A stretch of DNA of 64,000 bases from Yponomeuta sedellus. Taxonomy: Eukaryota > Arthropoda > Insecta > Lepidoptera > Yponomeutidae. The position numbers and the translations under genes are program-made. Location: contig OW203734.1 of the NCBI GenBank assembly GCA_934045075.1, positions 7,773,016 through 7,837,015 of the forward strand, written 5' to 3'. Positions within the stretch are counted from its first letter, which is position 1; each line of letters opens with the position of its first letter. Of this stretch, positions 52,361-62,214 are shown in pieces. The notes below the pieces were generated by a model that saw nothing but the letters and a program-made list of their open reading frames with translations, was not told the origin of the DNA and searched no databases.

Positions 52361-52364
52361 AATG

Positions 52365-52680
52365 TATCCTGGTTTGTTTATTGATTCATGAGCGGTACTT
52401 GTAAGTCTAGAAATTAGAAGTAGGGTTAAAATATAACACTTTAAGGCACATAATATTTATTTAAGCACACCGATGCCTAATGCACAGATTTTAAATTCTC
52501 GTATTGCTTATATTATTGATGCTCGAATCTCAGTGCGAACCATACAAAACTCTTCTCTCGGAAAACAACCTATACAACCTTGTAAATATCAAAGAGACCG
52601 TCTTATTACATGTTGTGGTGTTTTTCCTCCATGACATTAGCATTAAAATACTTTTTACTTTGAATTCTTACGTGTACCCC
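52365..52680. other. No feature recognised
   Basis: AT-rich DNA. Confidence 0.5.
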
Positions 52681-52687
52681 ATTGGGC

Positions 52688-52843
52688 AGCCGAAAGAGGG
52701 AGCGGCCAAGGACCACCTGGAAAAGATCAATAGACCAAGAGGCCAAATCGATCGGCATTAGCTGGCCTGAATTGGAGGCTACCGCGGACTACCGTCAGAA
52801 GTGGAAATCTGTGGTTAAGGCCCTATGCTCCGCTAGGAGTTAA
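52688..52843 (+). pseudogene. LINE protein C-terminal fragment
   Basis: Reads SRKRERPRTTWKRSIDQEAK, ISWPELEATADYRQKWKS, VVKALCSARS and stops at TAA 52841-52843. The R-P-R-T-T-W-[RK] ... L-x-x-x-A-x-D-R-x-[RK]-W pattern is a LINE post-RT C-terminus distinct from family D and from the EAFAQQWD type. About 51 codons are open. The rest of the element is lost. Confidence 0.7.
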
Positions 52844-52967
52844 AGGAACAAAGAAGAGAGAGAAGCGACTTTGAATTCTAAACAGTAAAAAACAGGTCAT
52901 AATCCTGACTGACGAAGTTTTGTAGCCAGTCCGACAAAAATGCCTGTAAACACGAGTAGGTGTCCCA

Positions 52968-53339
52968 TCATCAACCCATTACGTCCCCTTCGAGGGGTAT
53001 AGGTCTTTTCCCTAAGGAAGGTATAGACCATACTCCACGGGGAGCCAAGTCCGGATTGGTGGAGGTTAGCAAGACTAGTGGCTGGTCTTACTGTCAGAAG
53101 TTTTCAAGCCACCCTAAGGCCTCTGACTTGGCTTAACGACTGCCATCTATCGACGGCAGCCCGTATCAACTGCTTAGCGTCCCTTGCGAAGCACGGATTT
53201 TTTTGGAAACTTGGCACTAGCGTTAGTCATAGACGGTCACCCATCGATGCTCTGAACGTGCCCTATGTTGCTTAACTTTCGTGATCGTTTAAGATCACTC
53301 AGGCAGTCGGGGCTACGAGCGATTCGAGTCTCAAGCGGG
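52968..53339 (-). mobile_element. 5S-type SINE, subfamily 2, full length, 15-bp target duplication
   Basis: CGAGTAGGTGTCCCA is repeated at 52953-52967 and 53340-53354. Tail TCATCAACCCATTACGTCCC, GAGGGGTATAGGTCTTTTCC, body, and head at the right end with TTGCTTAACTTTCGTGATCG and GGGGCTACGAGCGATTCGAG. The duplication fixes both ends of this subfamily (372 bp). Confidence 0.9.
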
Positions 53340-53354
53340 CGAGTAGGTGTCCCA

Positions 53355-53755
53355 AGTATCCCAAAACTACCAATTCTGGATCAATAAAATATTTTTTTAG
53401 AAATTAGTAAATGTAAATGTCATTTTTATTGATTACAAGTGCGGTCAACTGAGTACAATGAGTTGTACACTGTACAATGAGTTGAATTTAATTGAGTTGA
53501 AGTTTCAATTGGTTTTAAACTTTTTTTGGTTTTGTCTTATAGACAAATCCATATTACAAAAATATACTTAAGTGAATAAGTTTCCAAGTGGGAGTCGCCC
53601 CTTCCTTCTATATGTTCTATATCCCTTTTGTATGAAAGTGAATGTATCAACGTCGCGTCTGTTCCGCGCCCTGTCCTTTCCATGAGGCCAAAGCCCTAAG
53701 TACTAACTATTTTTCTTTTATTTTACACCATAAACTGAGTTGTAGAGTGAGGTGC
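53355..53755. other. AT-rich, nothing recognised
   Basis: No gene or repeat partner noted. Confidence 0.5.
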
Positions 53756-53764
53756 ATTTATAAT

Positions 53765-54097
53765 TCTTTTTTTTACGTAATTTCTTTAGTTTTTATTTTT
53801 GACGTGTATTGTTTGAAGTCAATGTGATCAATATAAAGCAATATGTTTTTTCTCGACCGTGCAGAAATAAGAAAGGCATTGAGTGTGTCAGAATCAATTT
53901 TATTGAATTGCTGGATCATCTAAAAATTAACGCGCCAAGTTTTTTATATTTTTCTTGGTTTTTAATTTTGACGTGTAGTTTTTGAAGTCGACGCTTAAAA
54001 TAAAACAATGTTTTTTCTCGACCGTGCTGAAATAGGCAAGACTTTAGGCGTGTTAGAATAAATCTTATTGGATTGCTGGACCATTTAAAAATGGACC
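53765..54097. repeat. Two-copy tandem duplication, ~169-bp unit
   Basis: GACGTGTATTGTTTGAAGTC, TTTTTTCTCGACCGTGCAGA and ATTGCTGGATCATCTAAAAA (copy 1) recur as GACGTGTAGTTTTTGAAGTC, TTTTTTCTCGACCGTGCTGA and ATTGCTGGACCATTTAAAAA (copy 2). Confidence 0.8.
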
Positions 54098-54099
54098 AA

Positions 54100-54520
54100 A
54101 ACAGTTGCAGTCTTAAACACTGGCATTTGGTATTCGCTAGAAAATTTGGCTTTCAAAATTAACTACTATAAGAGGACCCACACTGTAATCTTACGCAATT
54201 TTCTCTTAATCGGTCAGCTTTTAATCCTAAGCCAGCATTTAAAGATCTATCAACAAAACAGTTTAAGAGAAAAAGACAAGTGGAGATAAATTCACAAGGA
54301 AAATGAGAGGTCTGCTAATCTGGCCACTTTGTAAGTCTACCCCGAAGACATTTGGACTTATGTGATAATGTTAGGGTGAATGGAAGAAATTTGATAATCC
54401 TCGGTTAGAGGAAAACGATCGCTTTTAATAACAACTTTGGGTCGCATTGCTGTTAAATTATCTCGAGATCAGCGAAAACTGTAGAGAGGTTAACACGTTT
54501 AAGTAATTTGGATATTTTTT
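54100..54520. other. No feature recognised
   Basis: AT-rich DNA. Confidence 0.5.
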
Positions 54521-54521
54521 A

Positions 54522-55045
54522 GGGTTCCGTACCTCAAAAGGAAAAAACGGAACCCTTATAGGATCACTTTGTTGTCCGTCTGTCCGTCCGTCCGTCCGTC
54601 TGTCAAGACCCTTTTTCTCAGGAACGCGTGGAGGTATGAAGCTGAAATTTATATCAATTACTCAGGTCTACTGTCCCTTGAAGCTGTGAAAAAATCAAAC
54701 TTCTAAGCCAACGCAATCAAAAGATACAGCCGTTTATGCCGCAAATTTTCGACACTTGCAAGGGAATCAAAACCTACAGGGTGCTTCCCGTGAACTCAGA
54801 ATCTTGAAATTTGGTACGAAGCAACGTCTTATAGCATAGATAAAGGAAAAATTACGAAAACCATAAATTTTTAGTTAAATCACATAATATATATTTTTTT
54901 AATAATTTTAAACTTACTACCCATTTCCTCATAAACGCGTAGAGGTATTAAATTGAAATTCATACCAAATACTCAGGTCTATAATACAGGTTTGTACGGA
55001 ACCCTCGGTGCGCGAGTCTGACTCGCACTTGGCCGGTTTTTTTTA
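54522..55045 (+). mobile_element. Pan-lepidopteran 'GGGTTCCGTA...CTTGGCCGGTTTTTT' repeat
   Basis: Starts GGGTTCCGTACCTCAAAAGG, carries a (GTCC)n microsatellite (54571-54605), CAGGAACGCGTGGAGGTATG, an A-rich centre, a second ACGCGTAGAGGTATTAAATT, and ends GAACCCTCGGTGCGCGAGTC, GACTCGCACTTGGCCGGTTT. The 'AACGCGTGGAGGTAT...ACTCAGGTCTA' module occurs twice, about 300 bases apart. Known to me as a very common moth and butterfly repeat without coding capacity. Confidence 0.8.
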
Positions 55046-55170
55046 TTGATACTAAATCAGCTTTAAAATGAATGAATCACATGAAATAAATGAATCACTC
55101 TTTGTATAAAATTCTAAAGAAAAAAAAAATCTGTACAGGATAAAGTTATTTTGTTATTTTAGTTATTTTG

Positions 55171-55553
55171 AAGCGCTCGTGGCCTAGGCAAACAGAGTGA
55201 TTGGAATCAATCACTGGGTAAGCAACAACAGGCGCTGTCAGGTACGGGATGGGTGAGCGTCCCGTGACTACCGCTAGTGGCATTTTTCCGAGCGCTTCCG
55301 TGCTTCGCAAGGCACGTAAAGCCGTTGGTGCCGGCTGTCATATAATGGCAGTCGTTAAGGCATGTCAGAGGCCTTATGGGCGGCTTGATAACTTCTGACA
55401 GTAAGGCCAGCCACTGTCTTACAATCCTCCACCAACCCGGACTTGGCCCCCGTGGTGGAGTATGGCCTAACCTTCCTGCGATGCAGGAAGAGACCCGTGC
55501 CTCAGCAGTGGGGACATACAAGGGTTGATAACGATATATAACGATAACGATAA
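55171..55553 (+). mobile_element. 5S-type SINE, full length, 10-bp target duplication
   Basis: AGTTATTTTG at 55161-55170 and 55554-55563. Head AAGCGCTCGTGGCCTAGGCA, GGGATGGGTGAGCGTCCCGT, body GGCCTTATGGGCGGCTTGAT, tail box CTCAGCAGTGGGGACATACA and (ATAACG)n-type end. Confidence 0.9.
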
Positions 55554-55559
55554 AGTTAT

Positions 55560-55670
55560 TTTGTGGTAAAAACTGTTTTTATACAGATTTTACTCGTTTA
55601 TTACATTTTCACAATTTTCCGACGTTTCGGCACTTTTTCAGGTGCCGTGGTCTCGGATGACAATTTACGT
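55560..55670 (-). repeat. GAAACGTCGG-box repeat (family S)
   Basis: Minus strand: GAGACCACGGCACCTGAAAA, AGTGCCGAAACGTCGGAAAA, TGTAATAAACGAGTAAAATC. GGCAC and GTGCC can form a small hairpin just before GAAAC. Confidence 0.65.
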
Positions 55671-55674
55671 TATT

Positions 55675-56045
55675 TTGTGGTACAATTAAATTCTAGATAC
55701 TTTTCTTTTCGTCACTACTTTGCAAAAATAAAGAAATGTCCACACAATACAATCACATGTACTGGTTCCAAGGTAGGCCCTTAGCTATGGTAATCAGGCA
55801 AGGACATCACAAACAACAAGACATTTATACAAAGTACGGTGGCCTCTAGTGGAAATCGACCCTACGACTCCCAGCATAGTAATCAAACGTGACATTTCTA
55901 GATCCATCAAATTATCAATATATGAGATATATAACTTAGTGCTATAATTGTTTCTTATGTCAATTGAGCTCAATGTATAAAGTACTTACAGACACATTTT
56001 ATTTTGTATTAAGTTACTGTTAAAAGCTGAGAATATCTTGGTGTT
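55675..56045. other. Mostly unrecognised; family Q remnant at 55770-55900
   Basis: GGTAATCAGGCAAGGACATC and GTGGAAATCGACCCTACGAC resemble the reversed SINE of 43925-44070. Confidence 0.3.
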
Positions 56046-56050
56046 ATATT

Positions 56051-56490
56051 AGTACATTACACAACTAGGGTGGTAATACAAAGAAAGGCCGAGATCGCAG
56101 AAGTTTGCGGCCCGAGCTGCAAGCGAGGGACGTAAATATGCGATCGAGAGCTTTCTTTATTACCTCCCGTGTTGTGTACATATTTTTATGTCTACATTTG
56201 GCCAGAAAGCAGCTTTTTTCGTACGCGCAGCGTGCGGAAAAAGCCACTTTATTGCCAGGTGTGGCATAATAGTACATTACACAACTAGGGTGGTGATACA
56301 AAGAAAGGCCGAGATCGCAGAAGTTTGCGGCCCGAGCTGCAAGCGAGGGACGTAAATATGCGATCGAGAGCTTTCTTTATTTCCTCCCGTGTTGTGTACA
56401 TCTTTTTATGTCTACACCTGGCCATAAAGTGGCTTTTTCCGTACGCGCAGCGTGCGGAAAAAGCCACTTTATGGCCAGGTGTGGCATAAA
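56051..56490. repeat. Two tandem 220-bp palindromic units
   Basis: AGTACATTACACAACTAGGG starts each unit (56051 and 56271). Each unit contains two nested inverted repeats: CACAACTAGGGTGGT...AAAGAAAGGCCGAGATCGCA against TGCGATCGAGAGCTTTCTTT...CCTCCCGTGTTGTG, and a second hairpin further right. The units are closely similar. Minus-strand open frames cross both, but the inverted-repeat structure explains them. Confidence 0.85.
56415..56481. repeat. Perfect 27-bp hairpin, 13-base loop
   Basis: CACCTGGCCATAAAGTGGCT plus TTTTCCG pairs perfectly with CGGAAAA plus AGCCACTTTATGGCCAGGTG. The loop TACGCGCAGCGTG itself has ACGC/GCGT complementarity. In the first unit (56195-56262) the same hairpin is imperfect. 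Confidence 0.9.
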
Positions 56491-56514
56491 GATATTTTAC
56501 AGTACAGTTAAGAG

Positions 56515-56685
56515 TTTGTACGTAATACAGAGAATAGTGTAAAAAGGTTCGAAATTTCACTGATGCCGGTGAGTCGCCCATTAGCTCAGTTGGAAAGAGC
56601 GCTGGCACGGATAGCCAGAGTTCGCGGGTTCGAATCCCGGCATGGGTGGAATTTTTAGCCTCTAAATAGGTTTTTAATAATGTCA
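56515..56685 (+). mobile_element. tRNA-like retroposon (family B), single sense arm
   Basis: GTACGTAATACAGAGAATAG, AAGGTTCGAAATTTCACTGA, tRNA-like unit from GCCCATTAGCTCAGTTGGAA to GGTTCGAATCCCGGCATGGG, then GCCTCTAAATAGGTTTTTAA. Lacks the TTAGCACGGG tail, like 39803-39963. Confidence 0.8.
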
Positions 56686-56689
56686 AGCA

Positions 56690-56921
56690 GTCATCATCAT
56701 TATCATAATAATCAGCCCGTGTCAGTCCACTTCTGGATAAAGGGCTCTCCCGAGACACGCCACTGAGTGCGATCTTCAGCTCTTCTCTTCCAGTTACTAT
56801 CCACCGCTTGGCAAAAGTTGTCTGCATACCTTTTCCTGTCCTCCCAAAGCACCCTGTGCCCTCTAAGATATCCATTTATCATTCGCCCGTCAAAATCTAA
56901 TTGTCCCACCTGACTAACCAT
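56690..56921 (-). pseudogene. RTE-type LINE C-terminus with (TGA/TAA)n tail
   Basis: On the minus strand one frame reads RGHRVLWEDRKRYADNFCQA, WKRRAEDRTQWRVSGEPFIQ and KWTDTG, then stops. The D-R-x-x-W-R and E-x-F-x-Q-[QK]-W motifs mark the end of an RTE-like protein. The 3' tail is ATTATTATGATAATGATGAT. The N-terminal part is missing. It lies between a family B retroposon and unrecognised DNA. Confidence 0.75.
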
Positions 56922-57155
56922 CGCATTGTGACCGTAATTATGTCCTTATTTTTTAGCCCGAATTAAACGCCCTTTAATAATCTGGGTGCCTATTTTTTTA
57001 CTCTGAGCGTAAAGTCATGCATCGTGAGATTTTAGGTTTTACAGACAATAGCTATTTGTTATACAAGAATGCAAAGTTGCTTTTTAACCGAATGATCAAT
57101 TTTGATAACCGAGCAAGCGAAGGATTCTAAAGTTGGGTCACGGGTGCAGCGAGTG

Positions 57156-57530
57156 CGAAGCGCTCGTGGCCTAGTCAAACCGAGTGATTGGAATCAATCA
57201 CTCAAGTTAAGCAACAACAGGGGTGGTCGGGTGCGAGATGGGTGACCGTCCCGTGACTACCGCTTTTGGCATTTTTCCGAGCGTTTCCGTGCTTCGCAAG
57301 GCACGTTAAGCCGTTGGTGCCGACTGTTGTGTAATGGCAGTCGTTAAGCCATGTCAGGAGCCTTCTAAGCGGGTTGATAACTTCTGACAGTAAGGCTTGC
57401 CACTGCCTTACAATCCTCCACCAACCCGGACTTGGCCCCCGTGATGGAGTATGGCCTTACCTTCCTGCGATGCAGGAAGAGACCTGTGCCCCAGCAGTGG
57501 GGACATGTAAGGGTTGATATCTATCGATCA
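57156..57530 (+). mobile_element. 5S-type SINE, full length, 13-bp target duplication (reference copy)
   Basis: GGTGCAGCGAGTG at 57143-57155 and 57531-57543 fixes both ends (375 bp). Head CGAAGCGCTCGTGGCCTAGT; AGTTAAGCAAC at 57205-57215 and GATGGGTGACC at 57237-57247 have their starts 32 bases apart, as in the 5S rRNA internal promoter. The body carries GGCAGTCGTTAAGCCATGTC, the tail box CCCCAGCAGTGGGGACATGT and the end GTTGATATCTATCGATCA. Confidence 0.95.
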
Positions 57531-57544
57531 GGTGCAGCGAGTGT

Positions 57545-58585
57545 TTCAAAAATGAGAATCCTGAGTGCTAGGGAGAAAATCAAAAGAGCACGAGTTGAAA
57601 TATCCATAAACCCGAGTGCAACACGTAACTTTACATCCCGCCTCAGCGAAGAATTGACAGAGAGCTAAAAAAAGTTAAAGGCCGTGATGATATGCCGTGA
57701 AAAAAAGGCACGCGCAAAGCAAATTAAAAACACTACACCAAAAAGGTTCCGTCAAACTTTTTTAACAAATTATAAAAGATGAATATGATAAATTCGGCAC
57801 CATGGAGGTGGTAGTAAAAAGGTTTGATGATGATTTGAGTTCACAAACTTAGTGCACACGATGTTCTGAATTCAATTTCCTTTATCCTCTAGCGGATAAA
57901 AACGCCTTTTCACTCAGATATCGAAGAACAAAAGTTTGTGGGGGGAAGAAAATGTTTTTAAGATCAAGGGAGGGGTTGTGAAGTATTAGCAAAAGCAGAA
58001 GACATCAGGGTATAGACCTTATATTACGGAAGCCAAATGCTCTGAGAGAAGACGATTTCTTTTATTTTTTGTTTATTGGTGTGTAAACATACAACAAATA
58101 ACATACATCATATGGCTTAAATGGCTTAGCAGTGAAGATCTAGAATGTCACCCAAAGTATACAACTTTCGTAAGATCCGAAAGATGTAAACAAGCTTTCA
58201 AGGATTGGCGAGGTATGTAATACTTATAAATTTATAATACAAGATTTTTTTAGTATATCTATTTGCTCGCATGAATCCAAAAGGCATCTTCGCTTGCCAC
58301 TACTACCTTCCCCATCCCCGTTTCCCTTCTTCTCAAAAGACGTAGGAAATTATGTAAGATGACTCTATAGGAAGACAGAGGGTAGTTTTCCTGAAACAGC
58401 TGATGACTTCCACTGTTATTAGTAAAAATAAAAATTATTGACTAGTGATTGCAACTTTACTCAATATTTTCTTTTAAAAGATAACTTACAATCAAGGCAT
58501 ACCTTTTTATTTGGTTCATGAATTCTTAAATAGCACACTGTAGGCATAGGCTGTCTCTTAGAGCGAGAGAGAGTATGTGCTTAAT
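57545..58585. other. No feature recognised
   Basis: AT-rich. The 78-codon frame at 57432-57668 crosses from the SINE into unique sequence and is not credible. Confidence 0.5.
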
Positions 58586-58589
58586 TACT

Positions 58590-59158
58590 ATTCAAATTCA
58601 ATTCAAATTCAAATAATTTTATTTCAACGTAAAGAATTTACATTCTGTTTTCTGAATGTCAATGTACAATGTAAAGTGTAAGCCGCCGCCTTCGGGCCGT
58701 AATTGTAGTGGAGAAAAAGGCAGCGGAAAAAAAAAACTCCACTCTGACCATCTTTTCTCAAATCATCTTAAAACCAAATACATCAGTTGCCATATGTAAA
58801 CCTAATAAGATTTCATGATTGCCATTAACAACCCTAAATGCCAAAGCATTAGTCAAATGTCTCACAATAATAGGGGAAAACATAAGTGCTGCGGCCAGAC
58901 ACACGAACAGCACTCGTTCACGAGCATAACGCAGTGCTCAGCCATCATCAGTCTCAACCATTTTGGAGGGAGATAGATGACCCGAACACCACGCTACCAT
59001 TCGAATGACCTTTAGCAAACTTGCAGTTAAGTTTTTGTCAGTTATATAAGATATCATATAGTTATTAATATGCAATCACGTCGTCTGTACACACTTGTAT
59101 TATAAAATATGTTATACTTAGTTATACTTAACAATAAAATCGCGGTGGAATTGGTTTA
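58590..59158 (-). mobile_element. 3' UTR and tail of the minus-strand LINE
   Basis: Follows the LINE stop codon on the minus strand. It includes CCGCTGCCTTTTTCTCCACT and GCCCGAAGGCGGCGGCTTAC and ends CTTTACGTTGAAATAAAATT with a (GAATTT)n-like tail. Truncated copies of this end occur at 19840-19965 (+) and 33540-33722 (-), which ties those repeats to this LINE family. Confidence 0.8.
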
Positions 59159-61990
59159 CTACCACGGATTAGGATCGTTTATATAGTCGTCTATTCTATA
59201 ATATGCCTTTTTACATAGCGAATTTTTAATGAAAGTTTTAAATTTATTTTCAGACAAGCATAGAACACGTTCTGGAATTTTGTTGTAAAAACGAACGCAG
59301 TAACCTACAAATGATGTGCCTACCTTGGCTAATCGGGATTTAGTACAAGCAACCTTGTTTCTATTCCTTGTGTTTACGTTATGAACGTCCCTATTTAATT
59401 TAAACATTGTTATATTTTTTCGGACATACATTATATTATCGAATATATATTGGCAAGCCAGTGTAAGAATGCCTATTTCTTTAAAACGCTCCCTTAGCGA
59501 TTCTCTACTGTTTAAGTTGTAAATAGCTCTTATTGCTCTTTTTTGCAAGACAAATATGGTTTCTATATCTGCTGCCCGTCCCCATAATAACTACGACATG
59601 ACACTGTGAAAATAACTAAAATAGACCAGCCTCGCCGTCGACACGTCTGTAAGTTGTCTAATTTTTCTGACTGCAAACGCTGCTGAACTCAACCGACCCG
59701 ACAGTTTTCCAATATGCTGACCCCATTGCAGTTTTGAGTCTATCGTTATGCCTAAAAAAAGCGTGGACTCTACCAGCTCTAGCCTCTCACCAGATATTTT
59801 TAAAATCGTGTCAACATTTTTAACATTGGGTAGTGAGAATTTGATGCATTTTGTCTTTTTTGCATTTAGCATCAGATTGTTTATAGTGAACCAGTTTAGA
59901 ATAGTAGATAAAGCATTGTTTACATCGTCTACATTACTTATACCTCTCTTTACTTTAAAAATTAAGGAAGTATCATCTGCAAACAACACTATCTGCGAAA
60001 GCTTTTCTACTAGGTAGGGCAAATCATTTATATATACCAAAAAAAGGAACGGACCCAGTATAGAACCTTGAGGGACTCCTACTTTTACATCAGAACCCGA
60101 GGATTTAACTCTGTTAATATCAACCTTTACAGTTCTGTCTGTTAAGTAAGATCGAAGAAGACTTAGTGATTTATTACTTAAACCATATCGGTGCAATTTT
60201 ATGAGAAGTGTTTCGTGGTCAACGCAGTCAAACGCCTTAGAAAGGTCACAGAAAACCCCAATGGCATCCTGCGACTCCTCCCACGCCTCAAAGATATGCT
60301 TTACTAGCGCTATGCCTGCTTCCGTCGTTGAGCGGCCTTTTGTAAACCCGAACTGTTTCTTATGGAAGAGCTTATTTATACTAAAATGAGTTTGCAATTG
60401 ATGTAATATTACTTTCTCAAAAACTTTACTTAGCACCGGCAGTATTGCTATAGGTCTGAAATTATTTGGATCTTCACTATCACCAGATTTAAACAAGGGT
60501 ACGATTTTACTTAACTTTAATAGATTAGGAAAGGTTCCCTGGTCAACACATTTATTAAAAATCAAAGCAAGGTAAGGTGCTAGAATATTGATTATAGTGG
60601 ATATTAATTTAACCGATAACCCCCACAAATCTTCAGTCTTTTTTAAGTTTAACTCTTTAAATGTTTTGACAATAGTTAAGGTAGTTATATGGGAGAATTG
60701 GAAGTCAACTTTACATGGATTTGTACTTTCCAAAAGTAAGGTATCGGCTAATTGGGAGGAAGAATTTAAGCTAGCCGTTATATGCAGTGGCATGTTTTTA
60801 AAAAAAGTTTGAAATATTTCTGCTATGTCCTTCTTCGAATTAACTAACTTACCTTCGATCTTCAACGCAAATCCCTGGTCCTTAGGTCTCGTTTTACCTG
60901 TTTCTTTGTTAATTACTTGCCAGACTGTTTTTATTTTATTAGTAGACGCCATAATTTTTTTACTTATACTTATCGATTTGGCTGTTAAACAAGTTTGTCT
61001 AAAAGTTTTTGAATATTTTTTTACGTACTCTTTGAACGTCGGATTGTGATTGAATTGTTTTTCTTCATACAATTCATAAAGCCTTTTCCTACTTCTATAT
61101 ATACCTGGCGTTGCCCATTCTGAAAACCCGCTTTTTAACTCTGTAATTTTTTTTACGTTAAAAACATGTTCAAATTCTTTTGATATGGTTGAAAACAATA
61201 CTTGATATAACGTATTCGGATCATTGCTATCGAAATTCAACGAATTTAACTTTATGTTTATATTTTTTTTAAATAATTCAATTTTTTTCTCTGTTATTGG
61301 CCTACAATTTAATTCATTGCATTTTTTTGCTTCCAGTACTGACGGTAGGACTACCCATAGCCCGCTATGGTCCGACTGTAATTTATGTATGACTTCTTTT
61401 TCTAAATATTCACAATTGCAAAAGACATTATCTATGCAGGTAGCGCTAGTAGCAGTTGTCCTAGTGGGTTCTGTAAATAAATTATCTAAATTATATGACC
61501 TGAAAAGGCTTGCGAGTTTAGTTTTAAGTGGACCTTGAACTAAGAAATCTATATTGAAGTCCCCACACACCACTATGCTCTTCGTAGTACTGAATAGGCG
61601 TTTTAAGGCATCCTCCATAAGTAATTCAAATTCATTATAATTTGATTGTGGCGGCCTATAAACACACATAACTATATACCTATCCAATTCCACACACGAT
61701 ATCTCAATTAAACGTTCAACAGATAGACTGACAATATCTTTTCTTTCTTTCATTTTCAAACTACTTTTGACAAAGATCATTGAACCTCCTCTTATTGAGT
61801 GTTGTCGGTTAAAAGTGCTTGCTGCTAAATAGTCTTTTAAAGTAAATGACATTTCAGAATGTTTCAGCCAATGTTCTGTTAAACACAAAATATCTACATT
61901 GAAATCTGCTAAAAATAGTTCAATTTAATTGTCTTTGCCGGAAAAACCCTGTATATTTTGTGCAACTAAATTGATACCTAACTTAGGGTT
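59159..61990 (-). pseudogene. LINE ORF2-like protein: endonuclease plus reverse transcriptase, nearly intact
   Basis: This minus-strand frame encodes a non-LTR retrotransposon protein. The long part (61888 down to 59591) is 765 codons. Endonuclease motifs are TEHWL (residues 4-8), GDFNIDF (109-115) and SDHSG (172-176). The reverse transcriptase has FRPIAILPVLSKVFEKV (477-493), KAFDCVDH (551-558), GVPQGSILGP (604-613) and the catalytic FADD (636-639). After HSVMS a TAG (59593-59591) interrupts the frame. The same frame then continues ELLWGRAAD-like and QKRAIRAIYNL to INDPNPW, stopping at 59159. Upstream, the frame also extends through NIQGFSGKDN and a TAA (61927-61925) before the first methionine, so the true start is further 5'. 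Architecture and C-terminus suggest the Daphne/CR1/L2 group; the clade is uncertain. Only two visible stops, so a fairly recent copy. Confidence 0.9.
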
Positions 61991-62170
61991 TTCCTTTGTC
62001 TGCGATGGCAGTTTAAAGCCATTGACTGTGTGTTTGAGCCCGCTGTTGAATTATTACTAATACTAGTAACACGGTTGTCATTCCTATCAGGTTGTGTTAT
62101 AATTCCTATAACCACAGAGTCAAAAATATTGTAAGCTAACATTTAACACTATTAATACTTAAATATTACA
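61991..62170 (-). pseudogene. Probable LINE coding remnant upstream of ORF2, shifted frame
   Basis: On the minus strand a second frame (GIITQPDRNDNRVTS, NNSTAGSNTQSMALNC) stays open up to the point where the endonuclease frame begins, which suggests a small frameshift in one reading frame. No domain is recognised, and no ORF1 or 5' UTR was found beyond about 62170. The 5' end is therefore truncated or unrecognised. Confidence 0.35.
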
Positions 62171-62214
62171 GGGTTTTACTAATTTAATTTATTAAAATTA
62201 CAACAGCTGTTTGA

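Noticed and set aside
56285..56875. 196-codon minus-strand open frame, the second longest in the window
   Set aside because: It runs through an RTE end, a tRNA-like retroposon and the palindromic tandem repeat. Composition and repeats explain it; no coherent protein.
57156..57300. Genuine 5S rRNA gene
   Set aside because: Only the internal promoter zone resembles 5S rRNA; the 5' and 3' stems are missing and the sequence continues into a SINE body with target duplications.
60588..61538. Plus-strand frames of 74, 74 and 104 codons
   Set aside because: Antisense shadows of the minus-strand LINE coding region.
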